Assembly: GCA_036389275.1 (NCBI GenBank)
Contig: DASVQE010000059.1
Span: 1 to 64,000, forward strand
DNA from: QHVT01 sp036389275
Lineage (GTDB): Bacteria > Acidobacteriota > Thermoanaerobaculia > Gp7-AA8
Direction: 5' to 3'
Length of the DNA: 64,000 nucleotides
Below the pieces are notes generated by a model. That model worked only from the letters and a program-made list of their open reading frames with translations, did not search any database and had not been told where the DNA came from. Shown in pieces: positions 1 through 7,766 of the stretch. Positions within the stretch are counted from its first letter, which is position 1. The number at the start of each line of letters is the position of its first letter. The position numbers were made by a program, and so were the translations under genes.

Positions 1-133
1 CCCAGACCCCATTGGTTGGCCTAGCCTCCGCGACACTGTGTCGTGAGCTTGGAAGGCAGTGTCGCGGAGGCTAGGCCAACAGACGGGGTCCGGGGCCCGT
101 GGCCCCGGCCGCCGGAGGCCCCTCGTCGTTCCC
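1..133. repeat. Large palindromic element, copy 1 (left arm cut by window edge)
   Basis: Bases 1-36 are the inner part of a left arm, 37-58 a 22-base loop and 59-133 a 75-base right arm. The arms pair around GCCTCCGCGACAC / GTGTCGCGGAGGC. A second, complete copy lies at 58851-59021; arms and even the loop are similar (about 19 of 22 loop bases identical). No ORF in it looks real. It is a dispersed palindromic repeat, possibly a non-autonomous mobile element or a transcribed hairpin; no transposase is in the window. Confidence 0.85.
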
Positions 134-152
134 CCGATCCACTAGCAGAACG

Positions 153-467
153 TCAGACCGTCTCGCAGCCCCAGCGGGCGCGCATGGTTTGGCGGAAGCG
201 TTCGCGCTCTTCTGGCGTCATGTTCTCCATCCGGCGCCGCATGCCGAACCCGCGGCCGCCGTGCAGGCGGAAGCCGCCGAACAGGATGCGCGACAGCGCG
301 AGCAGTCCGAGACCTTGCCAGAACGTGATCGCTGGAAAGCCGAACAACTGCGGCAGCAGCGCGTTCCACAGCAGGCGCACCGCCGCGCCTCCGATGGCGA
401 TGAACGCCGCGAATCCGAGGATGGCCAGCGGCGCGATGTAGAGCATTCGTCGTTTCATGTGATTCAT
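153..467 (-). CDS. Small membrane protein co-translated with ECF sigma factor
   Basis: The product is a 104-residue protein that I do not recognise as a family. An N-terminal basic stretch is followed by one or two hydrophobic segments at about residues 8-35 and 40-62, and then a Gly/Arg-rich and charged tail with the motif MTPEERERFRQ. Its ATG at 467 overlaps the sigma-factor stop in an ATGA arrangement, so the two are almost certainly translationally coupled. By position it could be a membrane-bound regulator of the sigma factor, but it has no recognisable zinc-anti-sigma motif (HxxxCxxC). It could equally be a target of the pathway. Existence is well supported; function is open. Confidence 0.75.
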   Translation of the reverse strand: MNHMKRRMLYIAPLAILGFAAFIAIGGAAVRLLWNALLPQLFGFPAITFWQGLGLLALSRILFGGFRLHGGRGFGMRRRMENMTPEERERFRQTMRARWGCETV

Positions 468-982
468 CCTTTCGTGAGCTCGTCGTAGATCGCTTGCAGC
501 CGCTCGCGCAGATGCACCACGGCGTAGCGCTTGCGCGAGAGCAGCGTGTTGATGTTGACGCCCGTGCGGGCGGCGATGTCCTTGAAGCTGAGACCTTCCC
601 ACTCGTGTGCGATCAGCACCTCGCGCTGTTCGCGCGGCAGCTCGGCGATCGCCGCCTCGAGCTCCTCGAGCAGCAGATGCCGCACGTACAGCGCGTCCGG
701 ACCGTCATCGGGCGACGGCAGCAGCTCCTCGAGCTCGAGCGACTCCGGCTCCGACTTGCGGAACAGATCGGTGATGCGATTGCGCGTGACGCGGAACAGC
801 CAACCCGTCACATGATCGATCGGCATCAGCAGCCGGTTCGCCTCCACCAGTTTCGCGAAGACGTCCTGCAGCACGTCCTCGACGTCGCGCGGATCGCTCA
901 CACGCCGCCGGATGAACGCCCGCAGCCGCGACTCCTCGGCCGCCACGACCGCGGTGATGCGTCGATCCTGTTCGCTGGCCAT
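464..982 (-). CDS. ECF-family RNA polymerase sigma factor
   Basis: The product is a sigma-70-family extracytoplasmic-function sigma factor of about 172 residues. Region 2 is visible around RVSDPRDVEDVLQDVFAKL and GWLFRVTRNRITDLFRK. Region 4, with its helix-turn-helix, covers LPREQREVLIAHEWEGLSF followed by KDIAARTGVNINTLLSRKR. The two regions are separated by an acidic linker (roughly ELEELLPSPDDGPD). I chose the ATG at 982; a TTG at 1024 would add 14 residues. It would direct RNA polymerase to stress or envelope promoters. The only evident partner is the overlapping small membrane protein downstream. The histidine kinase on the other side is divergent. No anti-sigma factor of standard type is adjacent. 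Confidence 0.93.
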   Translation of the reverse strand: MASEQDRRITAVVAAEESRLRAFIRRRVSDPRDVEDVLQDVFAKLVEANRLLMPIDHVTGWLFRVTRNRITDLFRKSEPESLELEELLPSPDDGPDALYVRHLLLEELEAAIAELPREQREVLIAHEWEGLSFKDIAARTGVNINTLLSRKRYAVVHLRERLQAIYDELTKG

Positions 983-1064
983 GGCCACGTCGTTCACAGT
1001 GACGTAGACGGGCGAGCGCGGCAAATATTGTGTGCGTTGGCGCGATTGAAGCAGGGCCTACGAC

Positions 1065-2264
1065 GTGACCGCCAGAGTCGACGACGTCGAACGCAGATCG
1101 CCCGGCCGGGCGTTGAGCGAGCGCGTGCTCGTCCGCGCGCCGACCGGCGACGATGCCGCGCTCATCGCCGCGATCCTCGCCGAGCACGGGCTGGATGTCG
1201 TCATCCTCGACGGCCTGGCCGAGCTGAGCCGCGAATGGGACGCCGGCGCCGGCGTGCTGCTCATCGCCTCCGAGGCCCTCAACGATCAGGACTGCTGCAC
1301 CAGCCTGCGCCAACTGCTCGACGGGCAGGAGTCGTGGTCGGAGATGCCGGTGGTCATCCTCGGCGGCAGCGCCGAGGATGAAGCGCCGCGAGTCATCGAC
1401 CTCCTCGGCAATCGCGCGCACCTGCTCGTCCTCGAGCGGCCGCTCGGCGTGGTCGCATTCGTGAGCGCACTCGAAGGCGCGTTGCGCAGCCGCCGCCGCC
1501 AGTACCAGGTCAAGCGGCTGCTCGACGAGCTCGCCGAATCGGCAGTCGCGGTCGGGCGCGCGCACCAGGAAGCCGACCGCGCGAAGGACGAGTTCCTGGC
1601 CACACTCGCGCACGAGCTGCGGTCGCCGATGACCGCGATCCGCGGCTGGATCCAGATGTTGAAGATGGGCGACCTCGATCCTTCCGAGGCCACCGATGCG
1701 CTGTCGATGATCGAGGCGAGCACGCGGGTGCAGGCGCACATCATCGAGGATCTGATGGACGTCTCGCGCATCCTGGCCGGCAAGGTGATGATCGAGCCGG
1801 CGGTGATTCCGCTCGCGCCGGTCGTCAGCCAGGCGGTGTCGACGTTCCGGCCCGCGGCCGCGCTGCAAGGAATTCATCTCACCGCCGAGATTGCGCAGGA
1901 GCCGCTGCTGGTGTTCGCCGACGACACGCGCATGCAGCAAGTCGGCTGGAACCTGATCTCGAATGCGATCAAGTTCACGCCGCGCGGCGGCTCGGTGCAG
2001 GTCTCGGTCGCGCGCGAAGGCGATCACGCGGTCATGCGCGTGCGCGACTCCGGTCAGGGCATTTCACCCGAGCTGCTGCCGTACGTGTTCGACCGCTACC
2101 GGCAGGAAGAAGGTGCGGGCGGACGCGCGCACGCCGGTCTCGGACTCGGTCTGGCCATCGTGCGGCACATCGTGCAAAGCCACGGCGGCACGATCGTGGC
2201 GCTCAGCGAAGGCCGCGGTCACGGAGCGGAATTCGTCGTGTCGCTTCCGCTGCACGAGGCGTGA
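1065..2264 (+). CDS. Soluble sensor histidine kinase with pseudo-receiver domain
   Basis: The product is a 399-residue cytoplasmic histidine kinase with a GTG start. Residues 18-140 look like a receiver domain lacking its chemistry. The strand that should carry the phospho-accepting Asp reads GVLLIASEAL, and the position of the conserved Lys reads LERPL. A HisKA domain follows with the H-box around His183 (LAHELRSPMTAIRG). The HATPase domain has the N-box NLISNAIKFTPRGG (Asn300), G1 box DSGQG (328-332) and G2 box GLGLGLAI (358-365). No membrane segment or PAS domain is seen. It converges with the KaiC-like gene, whose stop is 8 bases away. In other bacteria KaiC-type proteins work with histidine kinases, so a functional link is plausible but inferred. 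Confidence 0.93.
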   Translation: MTARVDDVERRSPGRALSERVLVRAPTGDDAALIAAILAEHGLDVVILDGLAELSREWDAGAGVLLIASEALNDQDCCTSLRQLLDGQESWSEMPVVILGGSAEDEAPRVIDLLGNRAHLLVLERPLGVVAFVSALEGALRSRRRQYQVKRLLDELAESAVAVGRAHQEADRAKDEFLATLAHELRSPMTAIRGWIQMLKMGDLDPSEATDALSMIEASTRVQAHIIEDLMDVSRILAGKVMIEPAVIPLAPVVSQAVSTFRPAAALQGIHLTAEIAQEPLLVFADDTRMQQVGWNLISNAIKFTPRGGSVQVSVAREGDHAVMRVRDSGQGISPELLPYVFDRYRQEEGAGGRAHAGLGLGLAIVRHIVQSHGGTIVALSEGRGHGAEFVVSLPLHEA

Positions 2265-2272
2265 CGCCGCGC

Positions 2273-3757
2273 TCAGCGCGGCGGCTGCGATTTCGCCTCG
2301 GCCGTCGCTTCGGCGGACTGCATGCCGGAGAGAATGCCGCGGAACTCGTCGAGCACCGGACCGAGGCGGAGGCCGTTCGACGTGAGATGAAACTCGCGCA
2401 CCGTCTGCTCGTGCGCGCTCGTGCGCTTCTTGAGCATCGAGATCGCGCGGCCGAATGCGCCGCGCGTTTCGTAGTAGCGCAGCAGGATCACCGCGTCGGC
2501 GAGATAGCTGACGTCGACCGGCGAGGTGACGTTGCCGAGGGCGCCGTGCTGCGAGACGATCACCAGCGTCGTCACCGCGGCGTCGGTGAGGTAGCTGAGC
2601 AGCTCGTGCAGATGCAGCGTGAGGAAGTGCTCCTCCGGCATCGCGTTGAAGTAGCCGTTCAGGCTGTCGATGATCAGCATCGTGCTGCCGTGCGTCTCGA
2701 CCGAGGTGCGGACGGCGTACGCGAACTCGCCGACCGACATCTCCGCCGGATCGATCTGGTGCACGATCATGTCGCCCGATTCGAGGAGCGGTGCGATGTT
2801 GAAACCGAGCGAGGCCGCGCGCTTGAGGAAGACGGTGCGGTGCTCTTCGAAGATGAAGAACGTCACCCGTTCGCCCGCGGTGGCCGCGGCGGTTGCGAAT
2901 TGCAGCGCGAGCGACGACTTGCCGACGCCGGCCGGACCCATCACCATCGTTGCCGAGCCGCGTTCCAGTCCGCCGCCGGCGAGCGCGTCGATCTCCGCGT
3001 TCCCGCTCGAGACCACGCCTTCTTCCCGGCTGACCAGATGCTGTCCGGCCGTCAGCCGCGGGAAGACGATCAGGCCGCCCTTTTCGATGGCGAAGTCGTG
3101 GCTGCCACCGCGGAAGCCGACGCCGCGCATCTTCACCACTTCGAGGGCGCGCCGCGTGTTGCCGTACATCGGCAGCGAGACCGAGAGGCGGATCACGCCT
3201 TCGGCCAGGCCCTGGATCTCCGACTCGCGCGTCGAGGTGGCGCGGTCGTCGAGGACGAGGGCGGTGATCTCGCGGTCGCGGAAGAACTCCTTGAGCGTGA
3301 GCAACTGCTTGCGATACCGGAGCGGGCTGTCCGACAGCAGGCGGATCTCGCCGAGGGAGTCGATCACCACGCGGTCCGGCTGCCGCTCGGTGATCGCATC
3401 GAGGATGGCCTGCACCGTCTTGGCGAGCTCGATCTCCGCGGGACGAAAGACGGTCGTGTCCGTGCGCGCGGTCTGGAACTGCTCGCAGATGTCGATGCCG
3501 CTCAGGTCCCACCCGTGCGAGCGCGCCACGCGGTGGAGATCGCGCGTCGAGGCCGAGAGCGAGATGTACAACGCCTTCTCGCCGCGCTTCACCCCTTCGA
3601 GGAGAAACTGGAACGAGAGCGTCGTCTTTCCCGCGCCGGGATCGCCTTGAATGAAGTACATCTGATGCGGAGGCAGTCCTCCGCGAAGCACTTCATCGAG
3701 ACCCGGAATGCCGGTGGGAGCGAGAGCGTCCGTCGTCACGAAGGTTGGGTGTTGCAA
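2273..3757 (-). CDS. KaiC-like double RecA-fold ATPase
   Basis: The product has 494 residues and two tandem KaiC/RecA-type ATPase domains, close to cyanobacterial KaiC in length. Walker A motifs are GDPGAGKTT (38-46) and GPAGVGKSS (274-282). Walker B strands are VVIDSLGE (130-137) and LIIDSLNG (362-369). The catalytic Glu pair is kept in the second domain (FEEHR, Glu305-Glu306) but replaced in the first, which reads SLSAS at that place. By alignment from memory, the KaiC Ser431/Thr432 phosphosites correspond to Ser418/Tyr419. The family includes the circadian clock ATPase and many non-clock signalling ATPases. No kaiA or kaiB is in the window. The convergent histidine kinase next door is the likely partner. 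Confidence 0.93.
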   Translation of the reverse strand: MQHPTFVTTDALAPTGIPGLDEVLRGGLPPHQMYFIQGDPGAGKTTLSFQFLLEGVKRGEKALYISLSASTRDLHRVARSHGWDLSGIDICEQFQTARTDTTVFRPAEIELAKTVQAILDAITERQPDRVVIDSLGEIRLLSDSPLRYRKQLLTLKEFFRDREITALVLDDRATSTRESEIQGLAEGVIRLSVSLPMYGNTRRALEVVKMRGVGFRGGSHDFAIEKGGLIVFPRLTAGQHLVSREEGVVSSGNAEIDALAGGGLERGSATMVMGPAGVGKSSLALQFATAAATAGERVTFFIFEEHRTVFLKRAASLGFNIAPLLESGDMIVHQIDPAEMSVGEFAYAVRTSVETHGSTMLIIDSLNGYFNAMPEEHFLTLHLHELLSYLTDAAVTTLVIVSQHGALGNVTSPVDVSYLADAVILLRYYETRGAFGRAISMLKKRTSAHEQTVREFHLTSNGLRLGPVLDEFRGILSGMQSAEATAEAKSQPPR

Positions 3758-3780
3758 CTCTCCAGCCGCGTCCGTAGATT
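3752..3780 (+). promoter_or_regulatory. Candidate promoter of the VOC-family gene
   Basis: TTGCAA (3752-3757) and TAGATT (3775-3780) are separated by 17 bases, matching the sigma-70 layout at 4/6 bases each. The GTG start follows only 6 bases after the -10 box, so transcription would begin at or next to the start codon (leaderless mRNA). Confidence 0.5.
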
Positions 3781-3786
3781 ACGGGC

Positions 3787-4263
3787 GTGATCCCGAAAAA
3801 TACGATCTGCCTCTGGTTCGACAAGGACGCGCTCGACGCCGCCCGTTTCTACGCCGCCACGTTTCCCGACAGCGAGGTGATCGCCGTCCACGAGGCGCCG
3901 GACGACTACCCCGGCGGGAAGAAGGGCGACGTGCTCACCGTCGAGTTCACCGTCGCCGGCATCCCATGCCTCGGCCTCAACGGCGGCCCGGTCTTCCGCC
4001 ACAGCGAAGCCTTCTCCTTCCAGATCGCCACCGACGATCAGGAAGAGACGGACCGCTACTGGAACGCGATCGTGGGCAACGGCGGCGAGGAAAGCCAGTG
4101 CGGCTGGTGCAAAGACCGATGGGGCCTCTCCTGGCAGATCACGCCGCGCGTGCTGAGCGAGGCGCTCGCCGCCGGCGGCGACGAAGCGAGACGCGCCTTC
4201 GCGGCGATGATGCGGATGCGGAAGATCGACGTCGCCACCATCGAGGCTGCGCGGCGCGGTTAG
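3787..4263 (+). CDS. VOC-superfamily protein, PhnB/YjdN-like
   Basis: The product has 158 residues and belongs to the PhnB-like group of the vicinal oxygen chelate fold (older name: 3-demethylubiquinone-9 3-methyltransferase domain). The diagnostic opening NTICLWFDKDALDAARFYA is present. So are FPDSEV, the GIPCLGLNGGP strand, SFQIATDDQEETDRYWNAI and CGWCKDRWGLSWQITP near the C-terminus. Family members form dimers with a small ligand or metal pocket, but substrates are mostly unknown, so I assign no reaction. The start is GTG 3787, directly downstream of a promoter-like pair. It converges with a SRPBCC gene. Pairs of these two small families are common in soil bacteria. Confidence 0.9.
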   Translation: MIPKNTICLWFDKDALDAARFYAATFPDSEVIAVHEAPDDYPGGKKGDVLTVEFTVAGIPCLGLNGGPVFRHSEAFSFQIATDDQEETDRYWNAIVGNGGEESQCGWCKDRWGLSWQITPRVLSEALAAGGDEARRAFAAMMRMRKIDVATIEAARRG

Positions 4264-4272
4264 GGAAAGGTT

Positions 4273-4695
4273 CTACGCGCGCGACCCGTTCGCGCCGTCG
4301 AGATACGCCTTGATCCGCGACCAATACTGATCGCGCCACGCCTGTTCCGTCTCCGGGATCAGCTCCTTCGGAACGCCGCGATGCACGAGCACGAGCTCCG
4401 TCCCGCCGTCCGGCGTGGCGGTGAGCGTGACCGCGGCCATGGAGAAAACGCCCTCCGGAAAGCGCCGGTTGCGCCACGCCTGCACGATCCGCCGCCCATG
4501 CACGAGATCGACGTTGATCCCGGTGACGTCACTCTCGCTGTCGTTCTCGCCAATCGAAAACGGCCCGCCGACCTTCGTGCTGATGCTCGCCCGCTTTCCC
4601 GTCAGTGCGGTGTGCTTCCGCGAGTCGGCCAGCAGTTCGTAAACCGTGGCCGGATCGGCCTTGAACTTCACACGCTGCTTGATCGTCTTGCACAT
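4273..4695 (-). CDS. SRPBCC / AHSA1-type protein
   Basis: The product is a 140-residue START-like (SRPBCC) protein of the Aha1-C/polyketide-cyclase-like group. It opens with VKFKADPATVYELLADSRK, contains GGPFSIGEND, then HGRRIVQAWRNRRFPEG, and ends with WRDQYWSRIKAYLDG; these are the usual landmarks of this group. The fold makes a deep hydrophobic pocket and members bind lipophilic ligands or act as unknown enzymes. It is soluble, with no signal peptide. The stop lies 10 bases from the stop of the convergent VOC gene. No specific function can be given. Confidence 0.88.
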   Translation of the reverse strand: MCKTIKQRVKFKADPATVYELLADSRKHTALTGKRASISTKVGGPFSIGENDSESDVTGINVDLVHGRRIVQAWRNRRFPEGVFSMAAVTLTATPDGGTELVLVHRGVPKELIPETEQAWRDQYWSRIKAYLDGANGSRA

Positions 4696-4712
4696 GGTTC
4701 GTTCCCGCCGCG

Positions 4713-5174
4713 CTAGTCGACAGCGATGGTCCAGGCGAGGGCAGCCGAAGCGTCGCCCACGGTGAGGTACTCCGGGTTGTTGGGATCCTGGATCAGATAG
4801 CCGCTGTGCTTCGGAAAGTAAAAGTAGATCGAGTCGCCGATGTTGACCGGGTCACCCTGCGTCTGCTTCAGATCGGTGAAGACCTGAATTTCATAGTCAT
4901 ACGTGGTGACGTCAGACCAGTACGCATCGCCGCTTCCCGGCCAGTAAAGAAAGCGCTGCGTGATCAACGGAATGTCGGCCCCGACGAACAGCGGAAACCC
5001 GGTCACCACCGGCTGCCCCGGCGGGATCATCTTGTCGTCCGGCGCAAACCAGATCCCGTACGAGCTGCTGTCCACGATCGCATAGTGCGACGCCCTGTGG
5101 TACGAGAGATACCCCAGATTCGAATGGAACGTGTAGTCGGTATTGAAGACCGCCGGAATCCCGATGGGAGGCAT
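4713..5174 (-). CDS. Hypothetical beta-rich protein
   Basis: I do not recognise this 153-residue protein. It is rich in Tyr, Asp, Gly and Pro, has no signal peptide or membrane segment, and reads as a series of short beta strands. The end (GDSIYFYFPKHSGYLI, then EYLTVGDASAALAWTIA) resembles one repeat of a beta-trefoil lectin or cytolysin-like fold, but this is a weak visual impression. It lies 17 bases downstream of the SRPBCC start on the same strand, so the two may share a transcript. Codon use is like its neighbours, with Cys absent. Confidence 0.65.
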   Translation of the reverse strand: MPPIGIPAVFNTDYTFHSNLGYLSYHRASHYAIVDSSSYGIWFAPDDKMIPPGQPVVTGFPLFVGADIPLITQRFLYWPGSGDAYWSDVTTYDYEIQVFTDLKQTQGDPVNIGDSIYFYFPKHSGYLIQDPNNPEYLTVGDASAALAWTIAVD

Positions 5175-5262
5175 CGGCGGAGTCTAACAAACCAAGCGGC
5201 GCCGCAACTCGGAACGCCTTCAACGGATCCGCTAAATCGCGGCAGGCGAGCAGCTTGACGAT

Positions 5263-5336
5263 TGGCTGGGAGACAGGGACTCGAACCCCGATTCAGCGGT
5301 CCAGAGCCGCTTGTCCTACCATTGAACGATCTCCCA
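5263..5336 (-). tRNA. tRNA-Gln (anticodon CTG)
   Basis: The 74-base cloverleaf folds completely. The acceptor stem is TGGGAGA/TCTCCCA. The D-stem is GTTC/GGAC. The anticodon stem AGCGG/CCGCT encloses loop CTCTGGA, so the anticodon is CTG. The T-arm contains GGTTCGAGTCC. The discriminator is G and a CCA end is encoded (reverse of 5263-5265). It reads CAG codons. No other tRNA adjoins it. Confidence 0.96.
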
Positions 5337-5445
5337 GCAGGGGCAGGGCCGTGGATGCTACACGGCGGCTAACGCGACGGTCAAGGGTCACATTCCAGAG
5401 CGCGTTTCCTCGGGGCGTGGCACAATCTTCGACGAGGATCAGCGC

Positions 5446-5775
5446 ATGTTGCCGGAGGTTTTCGAGTGTCCGCAGTGCCAGCGCCAGTTCGTGGTCGAAC
5501 TGGTCGAGTCGGCCTCCGAGCAGTCGATCCATTGCCCGCAATGCAAGCGCTATCTCGGCGAGAAGGACCTCCACTTCGTCATCGTCTCGGAGATCGATGA
5601 GCTGACCGAGCGCCTCCGCTTCGAGCGCGATCGCCTCGAGCGCGACGAGGCGGTTTACTCGATGACCGACTGCGACGCCGAGCTGCGCACGTACGGCAAC
5701 GAGATCCACAAGGTCGTGGCCATCCTCCGCCGCACGCTGGCCGATCTCGACGCCCTCAAGTCGACCTACCGGTGA
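5446..5775 (+). CDS. Small zinc-ribbon / coiled-coil protein
   Basis: The product has 109 residues. Two CPQC knuckles (residues 8-11 and 30-33) form a zinc ribbon. They are followed by a charged helical stretch from about residue 48 to the end (SEIDELTERLRFERDRLERDE, then EIHKVVAILRRTLADLDALK), probably coiled coil. No enzyme motif is seen. A GAGGA Shine-Dalgarno-like sequence lies about 8 bases upstream of the ATG. The stop overlaps the GTG start of the CoA-transferase gene (GTGA), indicating translational coupling, though a functional link is not obvious. It could be a DNA- or RNA-binding or scaffold protein. Confidence 0.8.
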   Translation: MLPEVFECPQCQRQFVVELVESASEQSIHCPQCKRYLGEKDLHFVIVSEIDELTERLRFERDRLERDEAVYSMTDCDAELRTYGNEIHKVVAILRRTLADLDALKSTYR

Positions 5776-6956
5776 CGAAGCTGCCACTGGGCGGCGTCCT
5801 CGTCGCCGACTTCACCCGCGTCCTGGCCGGTCCTCTCTGCACCCAACTGCTCGCCGACGAAGGCGCGCGCGTGGTCAAAGTCGAAGAACCGTCCGGCGGC
5901 GACGAGACCCGCCGCTGGGGTCCACCTTTCCGGAACGGCGTCAGTACGTACTTCCTGAGCGTCAACCGCAACAAGGAGTCGCTGGCGATCGACCTGCGCA
6001 CTGACGACGGACGCGCGCTCGCCGCCGCGCTCATCGCCCGCGCCGACGTGGTCATCGACAACTTCCTCCCGTCGCAGCGCGCGGCGCTCCTGCCGGAAGT
6101 GGGCGCGGACAAGGTGCACTGCTCGATCGGCGGCTTCGACGGCGACACCTCCGACGCGAACACGCCCGGCTACGATCTCCTCGCGCAGGCGGCCTCGGGC
6201 CTCATGTCCATCACCGGCCCGATCGGCGGCGAGCCGTCGAAAGTCGGAGTGGCGCTGGCCGACGTCCTCACCGCGCACTACGCGCACGGCGCCATCCTGG
6301 CAGCGCTCTACGCGCGCGAGAAAACGGGCGAGGGCGCGCGCCTCGAGATCTCGCTCTTCGGCGCGACGCTGGCCTCGCTGGTGAACGTCGCCCAGGGTGC
6401 GCTCGCCACCGGTGAGGAAGCGCGGCGCTACGGCAACGCCCATCCTTCCATCGTTCCGTACGAGCTCTTCTCCGGCAGCGATCGCACGTTCGCCATCGGC
6501 AGCGGCACCGACCGTCACTGGCGGATGCTCTGCGAGGTGGTCGGCAAACCGGAATGGATCTCCGACGAACGCTTCGCCACGAATGCCGCACGCGTGGCGA
6601 ACCGCGCGCTGCTCGTGCCGCTGCTGAACGAGATTTTCCGCACGCGCACGGCCGCCGAATGGGTGGCGCGCTGCCGCGCCGCGTCAATTCCGTCATCGCT
6701 CGTGCAGGGCGTGCTCGAGGCGCTGCGCAGCGAACCGGCCGCGCCTCTTCTCGAAACCGTCGAGCATCCCGACGCCGGCGCATACGAGACGGTCCGTCAT
6801 CCGGTACGCTTCGACGGCGCGCGTTTGCCGCTGCGCACGCCGCCGCCGCGCCTCGGCGAGCAGACGGACGCATTGACGCGCGAGCTCAGAGGCGATACGA
6901 CAGCACCAGCAGCACCGCGCAGCAGAGGAAGAGGAACGCCACGAGGCCGCCGATGA
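5772..6956 (+). CDS. Class III CoA-transferase (CaiB/BaiF family)
   Basis: The product is a 394-residue family III acyl-CoA transferase, which moves CoA between carboxylic acids through an aspartyl-CoA anhydride. Landmarks are VLVADFTRVLAGPLCTQLLA near the N-terminus, GARVVKVEEP, YFLSVNRNKESLAIDL, and the segment KVGVALADVLTAHYAHGAI holding the catalytic Asp164. The C-terminal part has YELFSGSDRTFAIGSGTD and a GA..YETVRHPVRF strand. Substrates of the family include formyl-, carnitinyl-, bile-acid and aromatic acyl-CoAs; nothing here fixes which. The GTG start overlaps the upstream stop. The last 24 residues are Arg/Gly/Pro-rich, off-family, and overlap the opposed small membrane gene. Confidence 0.94.
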   Translation: MTKLPLGGVLVADFTRVLAGPLCTQLLADEGARVVKVEEPSGGDETRRWGPPFRNGVSTYFLSVNRNKESLAIDLRTDDGRALAAALIARADVVIDNFLPSQRAALLPEVGADKVHCSIGGFDGDTSDANTPGYDLLAQAASGLMSITGPIGGEPSKVGVALADVLTAHYAHGAILAALYAREKTGEGARLEISLFGATLASLVNVAQGALATGEEARRYGNAHPSIVPYELFSGSDRTFAIGSGTDRHWRMLCEVVGKPEWISDERFATNAARVANRALLVPLLNEIFRTRTAAEWVARCRAASIPSSLVQGVLEALRSEPAAPLLETVEHPDAGAYETVRHPVRFDGARLPLRTPPPRLGEQTDALTRELRGDTTAPAAPRSRGRGTPRGRR

Positions 6957-7098
6957 GCGCGAAATGTCCGGGTGAAGCAGCCTTCGCGCCGCCGAAGGCA
7001 CGAAATGCGAAAAAGAGCGCGGCGGCGCCACCGCCGCCCATGACAAGACCAATCGCGAGGACGGAGACGATTGTCCGCTGAAACTCCCGATCCATCAT
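6886..7098 (-). CDS. Small two-segment membrane protein
   Basis: The product has 70 residues with two hydrophobic helices, about residues 10-33 (VSVLAIGLVMGGGGAAALFF) and 45-68 (ALIGGLVAFLFLCCAVLLVL), joined by a short basic loop. No family is recognised. Its start region overlaps the start of the divergent HAD gene by 28 bases, and its 3' end overlaps the CoA-transferase tail by 71 bases. Clear membrane-protein composition against a background of arginine-rich shadows argues that it is real. Confidence 0.65.
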   Translation of the reverse strand: MMDREFQRTIVSVLAIGLVMGGGGAAALFFAFRAFGGAKAASPGHFALIGGLVAFLFLCCAVLLVLSYRL

Positions 7099-7766
7099 CC
7101 GACGGTATCACGCACCATTTCACCGCCGCGCTGTTCGACTTCGACGAGACCATCGTCGATCTCGAGGAGCAGCACCGCGCCGCCACGACGGCGCTCTGCC
7201 GCGAGCTCGGCGCCGAGTACGACGACATCCCGGAGGCGATCCGCACCGCCAGCGGCACGCGCATCCTCGACGAGCTGCGCATGATCCGCGAGCACTTCGG
7301 CTGGGAGCCTCCCGTCGAAGAGCTGCTCGCGCGACGGCAGCGGCACTTCGACGAGATCTGCGCGACCGCCGACCTGCAGCCGATGCCGGGCGTCGTCGAA
7401 GTCGTGCGCTCGCTCCAGCAGCGGCTCACGCTCGCCGTCGTCTCATCGGCGGTGCGCGGCTCGATCGAGGCGATTCTCGAACGCCTCGGTCTGCGCGACG
7501 CCTTTTCGCTGATCGTCGACGGCAGCGAAGTGCAGAAGGGCAAGCCCGATCCGGAGATCTATCTCCTGGCCGCGCAGCGCCTCGGCCGTCCGCCGTACGA
7601 GTGTCTCGTCTTCGAGGACTCGTCGGTCGGCGTGGCCGCGGCGAAGCGCGCCGGGATGTTCTGCATCGGCGTGCGCAACGCGCGGGCGCAGACGCATCAG
7701 GATCTCGGGCTGGCAGACCTCGAGGCCGACGGGCTCGACTCGCTCATCCCTCTCCTGAGGCGCTGA
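7071..7766 (+). CDS. HAD-superfamily hydrolase (beta-phosphoglucomutase-like)
   Basis: The product has 231 residues. The nucleophile motif is FDFDET (Asp23, Asp25), motif II is the VVSSAV strand (Ser/Thr), motif III the Lys of QKGKPDPEIY, and motif IV VFEDSSVG with the metal-binding Asp. A helical cap sits between motifs I and II, so it is subclass I. Such proteins are phosphatases for sugar phosphates, phosphoglycolate or 5'-nucleotides, or beta-phosphoglucomutases. TTG 7071 is the only usable start before the catalytic motif and is preceded by a GGACGGAGA sequence. Its last 23 bases overlap the opposed PilZ gene. Confidence 0.92.
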   Translation: MSAETPDPSSDGITHHFTAALFDFDETIVDLEEQHRAATTALCRELGAEYDDIPEAIRTASGTRILDELRMIREHFGWEPPVEELLARRQRHFDEICATADLQPMPGVVEVVRSLQQRLTLAVVSSAVRGSIEAILERLGLRDAFSLIVDGSEVQKGKPDPEIYLLAAQRLGRPPYECLVFEDSSVGVAAAKRAGMFCIGVRNARAQTHQDLGLADLEADGLDSLIPLLRR

